A stretch of DNA of 5,260 nucleotides from Acidobacteriota bacterium (GCA_013695405.1 JACDAO010000687.1:1-5260); one strand, 5' to 3'; numbered from the stretch's first letter, positions 1 to 5,260 are shown. Translations and numbers: made by a program. The notes: generated from the letters alone by a model not told the origin.

Positions 1-947
1 CCTTTCTCTCCAAGCAGTCCTCCGCAACTATGCTCGTGCCGCTGGTCGGCCTCGTGGTCCTGCTCGGACCACCGACGGATCGACGCGCCTGGTGCCGTCG
101 CACACTCGAGCTGCTGCCCTTCGTTGCGCTCACGGTCAGCTTTGTCACCCTGATCGCGACGCAGGAGTATCCGCGCTATGCCGCGCTGGGCTGGTACGAC
201 ATCGGCGGGCACATGCTCGTGCACTGGTGGGACTATCTTCGCTGGCTCACCTTTCCGTTCGTCGCGCCCACCACCCTCCCGAGCCAGGCACAGTCGGACG
301 TGACGCGCTGGCTCAGCCACCTCACGGCCCTCGCGTTCCTCCTGGTAGGGCTGGTGGCGGCGCGCCGCCGTCAGGCGCTGCTCGCCGCAATGGTGCTCTG
401 GGCGCTCGTCGCCTTCATGCCGTACCTCTCCGCCACGCGGCCGATCGACCCACGCTACGCCTACCTTGCCTCGGTGCCGCTGTGCATCGCCCTCGCGCTC
501 CTGGTGCAATCCGCGGCCGGCTGGCTTGCCCGACGGAGAGACGTGGCATGGACGCTTGGGCTCCCGATCGCCGTGACGGGGACCGTGCTGGTCGGCCTCG
601 CGCTCACCACGCAGACGCGCGCGCGCCAGCACTGGATGCACGAGCAGGCACAGGCCTATGAGACCCTCGTCACGCAGACGCCGCGCCTCTGCGGCGCCCT
701 GCCCGCCCGCAGCCAGATCTACCTGGCCGCCGACCCACGCCTGTGGGATCTGTTTGGCGACTTCAGTCGCATGGCGTTCAATCTGCTGTACGAGGATGTC
801 GTCGTCGCACCGATCCCGGCTGATCAGGTGCTGTCGGCGAACCAGCCAGGGACCGCGGTGTGTATCATCCACTACAGCGACAGCGCCGGTCGCTACCTGC
901 GGGTGGCGCCCAGCACCGCCGACCAACCCACCACCCCAGGACGCTGA
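1..947 (+). CDS. GT-C-type membrane glycosyltransferase, C-terminal part (5' end outside window)
   Basis: Partial gene: the frame is open from the first full codon at base 3. The first ATG, at 30, has no ribosome binding site, and the residues before it (LSKQSSAT) resemble the SK(E/Q)SA loop of TMTC/PMT-like glycosyltransferases, so the true start lies upstream. Counting from base 30, hydrophobic helices appear near residues 1-14, 25-45, 95-110, 115-132, 143-162 and 173-192. Between the second and third is a long Trp/Tyr-rich loop, probably extracytoplasmic. The motif DPRYAYLASVPL near 138-151 matches the RYxYLPSV element of these polyprenyl-phosphate-sugar-using enzymes. A soluble tail of about 110 residues follows the last helix. 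It has no TPR repeats and is unassigned. Family assignment is moderately sure; donor and acceptor are unknown. A 493-base gap and a strong hairpin separate it from the downstream operon, so it is probably a separate transcription unit. Confidence 0.7.
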   Translation, partial: FLSKQSSATMLVPLVGLVVLLGPPTDRRAWCRRTLELLPFVALTVSFVTLIATQEYPRYAALGWYDIGGHMLVHWWDYLRWLTFPFVAPTTLPSQAQSDVTRWLSHLTALAFLLVGLVAARRRQALLAAMVLWALVAFMPYLSATRPIDPRYAYLASVPLCIALALLVQSAAGWLARRRDVAWTLGLPIAVTGTVLVGLALTTQTRARQHWMHEQAQAYETLVTQTPRLCGALPARSQIYLAADPRLWDLFGDFSRMAFNLLYEDVVVAPIPADQVLSANQPGTAVCIIHYSDSAGRYLRVAPSTADQPTTPGR

Positions 948-978
948 GCGGCTGCCCGCCGCCGCGCGGACGCAGCGC

Positions 979-1000
979 CCCGGCGCGTCCCAGCGCCGGG
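979..1000 (+). terminator. GC-rich hairpin downstream of the glycosyltransferase-like gene, possible terminator
   Basis: CCCGGCGC at 979-986 and GCGCCGGG at 993-1000 form a perfect 8-bp stem with a 6-base loop, starting 31 bases after the stop codon at 945-947. Position and stem strength suit a transcription terminator or 3'-end stabiliser. No T-run follows (the next bases are CCACCGCACG), so it is not a canonical intrinsic terminator. Chance hairpins are also common in DNA this GC-rich. Confidence 0.4.
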
Positions 1001-1159
1001 CCACCGCACGCTGGTCGACGATGGACGTCACAGAGGTGAGTGCGATCCAGGGATGCTGGCGGTGTGCTCGCCGATGTCCGCCCGCGCGTCTGGCGACCGC
1101 CGCTTGTAACACATAGTTGCGTGGTACACCACGATGGCACGAAGCGCTCAGCCGTGATT

Positions 1160-1187
1160 CGTCTCACAAACGCTCGTTAAAGAGACG
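1160..1187. repeat. Symmetric interrupted dyad, possible operator or cruciform
   Basis: CGTCTC at 1160-1165 matches GAGACG at 1182-1187, and AACG at 1169-1172 matches CGTT at 1175-1178. Both pairs share the centre between 1173 and 1174, and each arm has the same 3-base mismatch gap. The 6-3-4-2-4-3-6 layout over 28 bases is more ordered than a random short palindrome. It could be a protein-binding site. It lies 204 bases upstream of the MerR-type promoter, so a link to that operon is not evident. Confidence 0.3.
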
Positions 1188-1205
1188 GCACGCTCGGTGC
1201 TGAGA

Positions 1206-1311
1206 TGGGTCCGAGACTAGGGCGATCGGCCGGTTCTCCGGACCCCGCCAATATCAGACCCAAGTCTATTCCCCGCACGCCGATGGAAGAGAAACGCCGT
1301 TCTCGGACCCA
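1206..1311. repeat. 11-bp inverted repeat with a competing internal right arm
   Basis: TGGGTCCGAGA at 1206-1216 is perfectly complementary to TCTCGGACCCA at 1301-1311. The same left arm can also pair with TCTCCGGACCC at 1235-1245, with a single bulged C at 1239. The two right arms lie in an imperfect direct repeat (GTTCTC, optional C, GGACCC, optional A, CGCCA) at 1233-1250 and 1299-1316. As RNA, the two pairings would exclude each other. As DNA, the outer pair would be the ends of a 106-bp element. There is no match to a known riboswitch core and no evident promoter in front. Confidence 0.4.
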
Positions 1312-1390
1312 CGCCAGCGACGGTGATCCTTCCGACCAGGGATGTTCCGGATATCGCGAGACCTGGAAGGCGACCGCCGGCAATGAGCAC

Positions 1391-1422
1391 TTGACCTTGG
1401 AGTCAGCTCCAAGGTTTAGGCT
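1391..1422 (+). promoter_or_regulatory. MerR-type promoter with 20-bp spacer
   Basis: A -35 box TTGACC at 1391-1396 and a -10 box TAGGCT at 1417-1422 are separated by 20 bp. Such overlong spacers (19-20 bp) mark promoters that MerR-family activators open by untwisting the DNA; E. coli zntA has the same 20-bp spacing and a similar operator. Transcription would start near 1429-1430, only about 10 bases before the regulator's ATG at 1440. The promoter therefore appears to drive the regulator itself and the four genes behind it. Confidence 0.85.
1394..1415. promoter_or_regulatory. MerR-family operator (perfect 9-4-9 dyad)
   Basis: ACCTTGGAG at 1394-1402 and CTCCAAGGT at 1407-1415 are perfect inverted repeats around TCAG. 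The dyad lies entirely between the -35 and -10 boxes except that it begins inside the -35, as in CueR, ZntR and MerR operators. The TGGAGTC core closely resembles the ZntR site. The probable ligand is the protein encoded at 1440-1913. Confidence 0.88.
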
Positions 1423-1439
1423 TGTACGAGAGGTCGGCC

Positions 1440-1913
1440 ATGCACGCGACACAGTCGGACGGTGGCGGTCTGCGGATTGGCGTGCTGGCGGCCCGCGCCG
1501 GCACGAGCGCGGACACGGTCCGCTACTACGAGCGACTCGGCCTGCTGGGCCCGCCGCCACGCACCGCCAGCGGCTATCGCATCTACCAGGACGAGGAGCT
1601 GCGCCGCCTGCAGTTCATCCGGCGGGCGAAGCGGCTGGGCTTCTCGCTCGATGACATTCGCGGGCTGCTCGGCCTTGCTGAAGAAGGTGAATGCCGGCCG
1701 CTGCGCCGCCAGGTCGCCGAGCTGCTGCGCCGCGAGATTGTGGTCTGTGAGACCAAGCTGACCGAGATCGCCGCGTTCAAAGCAACGCTCGAGACGTACC
1801 ATCAGCTGGCCGTGCAGGGCGAGAATGAGCCGGCCTGTAGCTGCGCGAGCTTCCCCGCCACCTGCGCCTGCCTCCCCATTCAGATCCAGGAGGACGGCCC
1901 ATGGCGGAGATGA
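1440..1913 (+). CDS. MerR-family, probably metal-responsive transcriptional regulator
   Basis: A 157-residue protein, the usual size for MerR/ZntR/CueR regulators. The N-terminal winged helix-turn-helix spans about residues 11-80: LRIGVLAARAG, then TVRYYERLGLL (26-36), GYRIYQDEELRRLQFI (45-60) and the LGFSLDDIRGLL recognition wing/linker (66-77). The dimerisation helix follows at about 86-120. Cysteines at 85, 103, 133, 135, 142 and 144 point to a soft-metal or thiol sensor; C85 aligns by eye with MerR C82. The CxC-6-CxC tail lies about 13 residues further out than the MerR/ZntR metal loop, so the metal cannot be named. ATG 1440 is chosen because GAGAGG at 1428-1433 precedes it at a good distance. 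An upstream in-frame TTG at 1422 overlaps the -10 box and would lie outside the transcript. The gene is first in the operon, behind its own operator, so it is probably autoregulated. Its end overlaps the next gene by 13 bases. Confidence 0.9.
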   Translation: MHATQSDGGGLRIGVLAARAGTSADTVRYYERLGLLGPPPRTASGYRIYQDEELRRLQFIRRAKRLGFSLDDIRGLLGLAEEGECRPLRRQVAELLRREIVVCETKLTEIAAFKATLETYHQLAVQGENEPACSCASFPATCACLPIQIQEDGPWRR

Positions 1914-2257
1914 CCATCCGCTTCGAGATGACGCTCCCCGACGGGGGCCAGGTGGGGAGCGACCCGTGCGCCTGCGGCTCCTGCCATCCAACCGCAACCG
2001 TGTACCGGGACGACCCGCGCTCCGAGCGCCACGACGGCCTGCTCGCCGAGGGGCCGTGCTGCTGTGGTCGCTTCTTCGTCGTTGCCGAGACCGACAAGGA
2101 GGCACGGGCCCGCGCCGCGGCGATGGCCGCGGTGCGGCGTGCTGACGGCCTCGCGCCGAACGACTATGACGTCCGGTTGCAGCGGGTGCCCCTGCCCTGG
2201 GACACCACCGTCGTTGCGGCGATCGCTGAGCCGCGCCCTGCAAGGAACGACGCATGA
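1901..2257 (+). CDS. Small cysteine-rich protein, putative metal-binding, unknown family
   Basis: A 118-residue protein of no family I recognise. All six cysteines lie in the N-terminal half in two clusters: CACGSCH at 23-29 and CCCG at 53-56, with His29 and His44 nearby. The C-terminal half has none and looks like an Ala/Arg-rich helix (about 63-82) followed by a short strand region with PLPW (97-100). The CxCxxCH plus CCC pattern suggests binding of zinc, cadmium, mercury or copper in the cytosol; there is no signal peptide or membrane helix. A strong AGGAGG at 1888-1893, 7 bases before ATG 1901, fixes the start inside the regulator's last codons. It ends in an ATGA overlap with the deacetylase gene. 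Its place directly behind a Cys-rich MerR regulator suggests a metal buffer, chaperone or co-sensor; this is inferred from context only. Confidence 0.8.
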   Translation: MAEMTIRFEMTLPDGGQVGSDPCACGSCHPTATVYRDDPRSERHDGLLAEGPCCCGRFFVVAETDKEARARAAAMAAVRRADGLAPNDYDVRLQRVPLPWDTTVVAAIAEPRPARNDA

Positions 2258-2979
2258 CGATCGTCTCGCCCGATCAGATTCCCGGCCCAGTCGTGGTGTT
2301 GTGCGCCCACCCGGATGACATCGACATCCACGCCGGCGGCACGCTCGCCCGGCTGGTCCAGGCCGGCACGCGGGTGCATTGCGTGCTCGCCACGAGCGGC
2401 AATCGCGGCACGGCCGACCCCACCACGACCATGGAGGCGATCGCCTCGATCCGCGAGGCCGAGCAACGCGCGGCCGCGGCGGCGCTGGGAGTCACCGACC
2501 TGACCTTCCTGCGCCATGACGACGGCGACCTCATCTACGACGCGAAGCCGCTGCGGGAGGAATTGATCCGCTGCATCCGCACCACCCGGCCGCGGACGGT
2601 GATCACGCATGACCCGTTCCCTGGCAACGGCTCCCAGGACGCCTGCTCGATCTACCCCGACCACCTCACGGTCGGCGCCACGGCGTTTCAGGCCGCCTTC
2701 GTCTGCGCGCCGGGGCCGCTCTTCCATCCCGAGCACCTGACCATGGGCCTGACGCCGCACAAACCGGAGGCGATCTACTGCATTATGTCGAGCCAGCCCG
2801 ACACCGTCGTCGATATCACCCCCGTCTGGTCCCAGAAGTGGGCGGCGATTGAGCAGCACCGCAGTCAAGGCCGGCACCTGCCGGGCATGGAAACCTTCTT
2901 CCGCACCATCGCGCGCGAGGCCGGCGCGATCGCCGGCCTCGGCTTGGCCGAAGGCTTCCGGATCCTGCTGCCGACATGA
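2254..2979 (+). CDS. PIG-L/LmbE-family zinc-dependent N-deacetylase or thiol-conjugate amidase
   Basis: A 241-residue cytosolic enzyme, close to the length of BshB-type proteins. The signature AHPDDID is at 18-24: by family analogy with MshB, His19 and Asp22 bind zinc and Asp21 is the catalytic base. The third ligand is His137 in the YPDH motif (134-137; more often HPDH). Other family marks are HAGGTLARLVQAG (26-38), the REAEQRAAAAALGV helix (67-80), HDDGDL (88-93) and THDP (118-121), so the fold looks complete and active. The family removes acyl groups from GlcNAc-type substrates, as in mycothiol and bacillithiol synthesis (MshB, BshB), or splits thiol S-conjugates (Mca, BshB2). The sequence does not separate these options. 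ATG 2254 overlaps the preceding stop by ATGA and has AAGGA at 2242-2246. The stop overlaps the MFS start the same way. Neighbouring pump and DinB genes make a detoxifying amidase attractive but unproven. Confidence 0.88.
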   Translation: MTIVSPDQIPGPVVVLCAHPDDIDIHAGGTLARLVQAGTRVHCVLATSGNRGTADPTTTMEAIASIREAEQRAAAAALGVTDLTFLRHDDGDLIYDAKPLREELIRCIRTTRPRTVITHDPFPGNGSQDACSIYPDHLTVGATAFQAAFVCAPGPLFHPEHLTMGLTPHKPEAIYCIMSSQPDTVVDITPVWSQKWAAIEQHRSQGRHLPGMETFFRTIAREAGAIAGLGLAEGFRILLPT

Positions 2980-4418
2980 TGCTCCCGCCGCACGCATCGA
3001 TGGCGGTGCGGCCGTGGGCGCTCGTGGCGGTGCTGGCCGGTACCTTCATGGCCGGCCTCGACACCTACATCGTCAACCTGGCGCTGCCGACGATCGCGCG
3101 GGTGCTGGGGGTGGATATTGGCCTCATCCAGTGGGTTGTCCTCGCCTACCTGCTCGCGATCACCGGGCTGGTCGTCACGGCCGGTCGAGCGGCCGACCTG
3201 TGGGGGACCAAACCAATCTTCCTTACGGGACTCCTCACGTTTACGGCCGGCTCCGCGCTCGGGGGCCTGGCGCCGGGCATCTGGTGGCTGATCGCCGCGC
3301 GTGCCGTCCAGGGCGTGGGGGCGGCGCTGATGCTCGCCGCCGGCCAAGCGATCGTCGCTGACCTGTTTGGTGAGGGCGAGCGCGGGCGGGCGTTGGCCTG
3401 GCTGCACGTGGCCGCCTCGGTCGGCTTCGCCGCCGGCCCCACGCTCGGCGGCGTCCTGGTCGAGCACCTCGGCTGGCGGGCCGTCTTCGTCGTGAATCTG
3501 CCGGTCGGCGTGGTAACTTCCATCGCGGCGGCACGGGTCCTACCATGGTTTTGCCGGCGGGCGGGGGAAACCTTCGACATACCCGGCGCCGTGACCTTGA
3601 CGTCGGGCCTGCTGGCACTGGTGCTCGGGCTGAGCCGCGCGCCGACCGTCGGCTGGGGTTCTGTCGAGGTCGTCGGCCTGCTGCTGACGGGGGCCGTTCT
3701 CCTCTCGGTCTTTATGCTCGTCGAGGTGCGGTCCCGCCAGCCGATCGTAGACCTCACCCTCTTCCGGCGCTGGCCCTTCACCGCCGGCCTGCTCGCCGCC
3801 TTTCTGACCTTTGTGGCACTCGCCGCGAACATGTTCCTCGTCCCCTTCCTGCTCCAGCAGCTGATGCTGCTACCTGCCACACGGGCGGGCCTCGTCATGA
3901 TCGCCGCCCCACTCAGCATCCTATGGGTCGCGCCGCTCTCCGGCCGGCTCGCCGACCGGCTGGGCGCGCGGCTGCCAGCGACGGTCGGCCTGGCCCTCGT
4001 GATGGTCGCCATCCTCCTCCTCGCCCTCGCCGCCGTCCGGTCAGGGACAACGCCGCTGATGGTGGCGGCGATCCTGGCGCTCTACGGCGTGGGCACAGGG
4101 CTCTTCCAGGCGCCCAACAACAGCGCCGTCCTCGGCGCCGTCCCACAGGAGCGGCGGGGCGTCGCGTCGGGGACGCTGGTGACGATGCGCCAGCTCGGCC
4201 AGGTTGTCGGCATCACCGTGGCTGGTGCCTTGTGGACCAGCCGCCGCGACCAGTACAGCGCGGTATTCCCGCCGCAGGAGGCCCTCGCCCTCGGCTTCCG
4301 CGACGCCTTCCTCGGACTGGCCATGGTTGCCGCCGCGGCCGCGGTCGTATCGTGGACGCGCGAGCCGAAGGCCGGGCGACGCGCGGCCGGATTGAAGCCG
4401 CAGGTGGGGCGGCCATGA
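2976..4418 (+). CDS. MFS exporter, DHA2 (EmrB/QacA) drug:H+ antiporter type
   Basis: A 480-residue, very hydrophobic integral membrane protein, near the length of 14-helix DHA2 pumps. Motifs in order: LDTYIVNLALP in helix 1 (28-38, with Asp29); QWVVLAYLL (52-60); a motif-A variant GRAADLWGTK (70-79); motif B RAVQGVGAA (109-117); antiporter motif C GFAAGPTLGG (150-159); and WRAVFVVNLPVG (167-178). All are typical of proton-driven exporters of organic cations and drugs. A second motif-A-like loop, GRLADRLGARL, lies near 323-333. The charged tail after the last helix is cytoplasmic. ATG 2976 overlaps the deacetylase stop by ATGA and has no clear ribosome binding site, so translation is probably coupled. 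ATG 3000 (Met9) is an alternative start. In this operon it could export a drug, a metal complex or the product of the deacetylase; the substrate cannot be read from the sequence. Confidence 0.9.
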   Translation: MMLPPHASMAVRPWALVAVLAGTFMAGLDTYIVNLALPTIARVLGVDIGLIQWVVLAYLLAITGLVVTAGRAADLWGTKPIFLTGLLTFTAGSALGGLAPGIWWLIAARAVQGVGAALMLAAGQAIVADLFGEGERGRALAWLHVAASVGFAAGPTLGGVLVEHLGWRAVFVVNLPVGVVTSIAAARVLPWFCRRAGETFDIPGAVTLTSGLLALVLGLSRAPTVGWGSVEVVGLLLTGAVLLSVFMLVEVRSRQPIVDLTLFRRWPFTAGLLAAFLTFVALAANMFLVPFLLQQLMLLPATRAGLVMIAAPLSILWVAPLSGRLADRLGARLPATVGLALVMVAILLLALAAVRSGTTPLMVAAILALYGVGTGLFQAPNNSAVLGAVPQERRGVASGTLVTMRQLGQVVGITVAGALWTSRRDQYSAVFPPQEALALGFRDAFLGLAMVAAAAAVVSWTREPKAGRRAAGLKPQVGRP

Positions 4419-4939
4419 CCAGCGAGCCGACGCGATCACGGCAGCACCCGGATACCCCGAGCCGTGAGGCGATCCACGCCGAGTTCGAGACGGCGCGCGC
4501 GACCTTCCATGCGGCGCTCCGCTCGCTGGGCGAGGCCGGCTGGCGGCGCAAGAGTGCCAATCCCGCGTGGACGAACGCCGAAGTACTCGCGCATGCGGCC
4601 GGCTATCTCACGCTCTTGCCTCGATTTGTGTCGGGCGCCCGCAAGGGGAAAGGATTTCCGCGGCCGCCGCTGCTCGCCTCCCGCTGGCTGAGCATCTGGC
4701 TCGCGCGCTGGGCCGCCCGCAACACGACACCGCGGTCACTCGCCCGCACGTATGAGGCGGGCCACGCGACCGCACTCATCCTGCTCGCGGGGATTCGGGA
4801 TGACGAATGGCACAACGGCGCGACCTTCCCCAGCGGCTATCAGACGGTCGAGTCGTTCTTTCGGATCCACGCCCGCCATGTCGCGGAGCATGCTGCCCAG
4901 CTGCGGGTATCCTCACCGGACTCGGCGGGGAACCGGTGA
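4415..4939 (+). CDS. DinB-family four-helix-bundle protein, possible thiol-dependent S-transferase
   Basis: A 174-residue protein, typical for the DinB/YfiT superfamily. It has an N-terminal helix at about 17-40, WTNAEVLAHAAGYL at 52-65 (the family's W-x-EVLAHLAGW element, with His60), a middle Trp/Arg-rich helix near 88-102, and a C-terminal helix with HARHVAEHAAQL at 152-163. His60, His155 and His159 form the likely divalent-metal triad, so it is probably metal-competent. The superfamily includes bacillithiol transferase BstA and mycothiol-dependent S-transferases and isomerases, as well as many proteins of unknown role. ATG 4415 overlaps the MFS stop by ATGA and follows AGGTGG at 4402-4407. 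The same frame is open far upstream through the MFS gene, but that part is only a shadow. This is the last gene of the operon. Family assignment is good; the reaction is inferred. Confidence 0.8.
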   Translation: MTSEPTRSRQHPDTPSREAIHAEFETARATFHAALRSLGEAGWRRKSANPAWTNAEVLAHAAGYLTLLPRFVSGARKGKGFPRPPLLASRWLSIWLARWAARNTTPRSLARTYEAGHATALILLAGIRDDEWHNGATFPSGYQTVESFFRIHARHVAEHAAQLRVSSPDSAGNR

Positions 4940-5090
4940 CGGCGGTCATCGCCGACGTAGCAGGCGACCTCCAGGAGAGCCATCGCCACCACGCACCAGG
5001 CGTTCATCGCCACCCTCGATGCCACCCTCCGTTGAAAATTCGACACGCCGCTGGCTCCGCGCATGAGATGGCGAGCTTTGGGACGATGAG
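4940..5090. other. Non-coding spacer after the operon
   Basis: No gene is supported here. A small hairpin, CGGCG-GTCAT-CGCCG at 4940-4954, starts directly after the operon's last stop codon but has only 5 bp and no T-run, so it is a weak terminator candidate. The open frames crossing the region lack ribosome binding sites and domain signals. TTGAAA at 5032-5037 looks like a -35 box but has no matching -10 at the usual distance. Confidence 0.5.
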
Positions 5091-5107
5091 GGGCAGCACG
5101 GCTGCCC
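5091..5107 (+). promoter_or_regulatory. 7-bp hairpin just upstream of a ribosome binding site
   Basis: GGGCAGC at 5091-5097 and GCTGCCC at 5101-5107 form a perfect stem with a 3-base loop. It ends one base before AAGGAG at 5109-5114, the ribosome binding site of the next open frame. It could end transcription from the operon upstream, although no T-run follows. It could also affect access to that ribosome binding site, as hairpins do in some insertion sequences. Neither role can be decided here. Confidence 0.4.
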
Positions 5108-5120
5108 GAAGGAGTCCCCG

Positions 5121-5260
5121 ATGCTCGGCCCGCCCAAGCTGCGCTGCCTCGACCAGCCCATCGGCCGCCCAGGAGCCCAGGCCCGCTCCATGACGGATGC
5201 CCTCCATCAGATCGACAGGGAATCACTGGACCCACACGTCACCGCCGCGCTGCGCTGGTG
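5121..5260 (+). CDS. Start of an open frame with transposase-like N-terminus (runs off window)
   Basis: ATG 5121 is preceded by AAGGAG at 5109-5114, 6 bases upstream, one of the best ribosome binding sites in the window, and the frame stays open to the edge (46 codons). Residues 1-14, MLGPPKLRCLDQPI, resemble from memory the start of IS1182/IS5-like transposases, which usually read on as (A/V)SLExLVPxDHFYRxLE. Here the likeness stops after residue 14 and continues as GRPGAQARSMTDALHQIDRE. It may therefore be a transposase 5' remnant joined to other sequence, a frameshifted copy, or an unrelated gene. An in-frame ATG at 5190 has a poor ribosome binding site position (AGGAG 14 bases upstream). 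Confidence 0.35.
   Translation, partial: MLGPPKLRCLDQPIGRPGAQARSMTDALHQIDRESLDPHVTAALRW

Larger units (their letters stand above)
1001..1390. other. Long intergenic region without a convincing gene
   Basis: Open frames cross this stretch on both strands, but none has a ribosome binding site, a recognisable domain or a plausible composition, and those reaching past 1440 are out of frame with the regulator. Composition is less GC-skewed than in the flanking genes, with AT-richer patches near 1101-1120 and 1160-1185. No tRNA or rRNA segment is visible. The stretch holds a short palindrome CGTGGT-AC-ACCACG at 1120-1133 and the two dyad structures listed separately. The MerR-type promoter begins at its right end. 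A small RNA or a riboregulator cannot be excluded. Confidence 0.6.

Noticed and set aside
1185..1250. GGTGCTGAGATG near 1197-1208 recalls the CTGAGA element of the TPP riboswitch.
   Set aside because: The other conserved parts (the ACCCTTTGAACCTGATC-like and TAATACC-like segments) are absent, and no thiamine gene follows.
1422..1439. In-frame TTG at 1422 as an earlier start for the regulator.
   Set aside because: It overlaps the -10 box and lies upstream of the expected transcript start; ATG 1440 has a proper ribosome binding site.
1205..1654. Open frame on the + strand crossing the promoter and the start of the regulator gene.
   Set aside because: It has no ribosome binding site, an unlikely composition and a frame conflict with the well-supported regulator. 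It would also read through the MerR-type promoter.
1973..1987. CGSCH in the small Cys-rich protein matches the CxxCH haem-c attachment motif.
   Set aside because: There is no signal peptide or distal Met context, and the motif is part of a denser CxCxxCH cluster, so metal binding is more likely than a cytochrome c.
1416..2255. Long minus-strand open frame opposite the regulator and Cys-rich genes.
   Set aside because: This is the antisense shadow typical of GC-rich codon use. It lacks a domain and contradicts two genes with good ribosome binding sites and motifs.
3545..4414. Long open frame on the + strand that runs through the MFS gene into the DinB gene.
   Set aside because: It is rich in Arg, Pro and Ala, has no domain signal and lies in an alternative frame of a clear exporter gene. 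Only the part from ATG 4415 is supported.
4840..5235. Minus-strand open frames across the operon's 3' end and the spacer.
   Set aside because: They have no ribosome binding site or recognisable motif, and they overlap the DinB coding region in antisense.

Overview
This is GC-rich bacterial DNA with strong G/C preference at third codon positions, good AGGAG-type ribosome binding sites and ATGA stop/start overlaps. The mix of genes (a GT-C-type membrane glycosyltransferase, a cysteine-rich MerR regulator, a PIG-L deacetylase, a DHA2-type MFS pump and a DinB protein) and the codon use would fit a Chloroflexota/Thermomicrobia-like or actinobacterial genome. That placement is only an impression; no marker gene is present.

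Layout: (1) 1-947, the 3' part of a multi-pass membrane protein of the GT-C glycosyltransferase type, cut by the left window edge. (2) 948-1390, about 440 bases without a convincing gene. It holds a strong GC hairpin just after the upstream gene, a symmetric interrupted dyad at 1160-1187, and a set of repeats at 1206-1311 in which one left arm can pair with either of two right arms. (3) 1391-1422, a MerR-type promoter: TTGACC and TAGGCT separated by an overlong 20-bp spacer that is filled by a perfect 9-4-9 dyad. (4) 1440-4939, five same-strand genes with no gaps: merR-family regulator, small Cys-rich protein, PIG-L/LmbE-type zinc deacetylase, 14-helix-type MFS exporter and DinB-family protein. 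They overlap by 13, 4, 4 and 4 bases, so they are almost certainly one translationally coupled operon. (5) 4940-5120, non-coding, ending in a hairpin. (6) 5121-5260, an open frame with a strong ribosome binding site whose first residues resemble an IS transposase N-terminus and which runs off the right edge.

How the genes may work together: the regulator sits downstream of its own operator and probably switches the whole operon on when its cysteines bind a soft metal or a thiol-reactive compound. The Cys-rich protein could buffer or pass on the metal. DinB proteins include bacillithiol- and mycothiol-dependent S-transferases, PIG-L proteins include the thiol-S-conjugate amidases Mca and BshB2, and DHA2 pumps export organic compounds. 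Together they would make a conjugate-cleave-export detoxification route. This is inferred from family membership and gene order; no member shows a residue that fixes its substrate.
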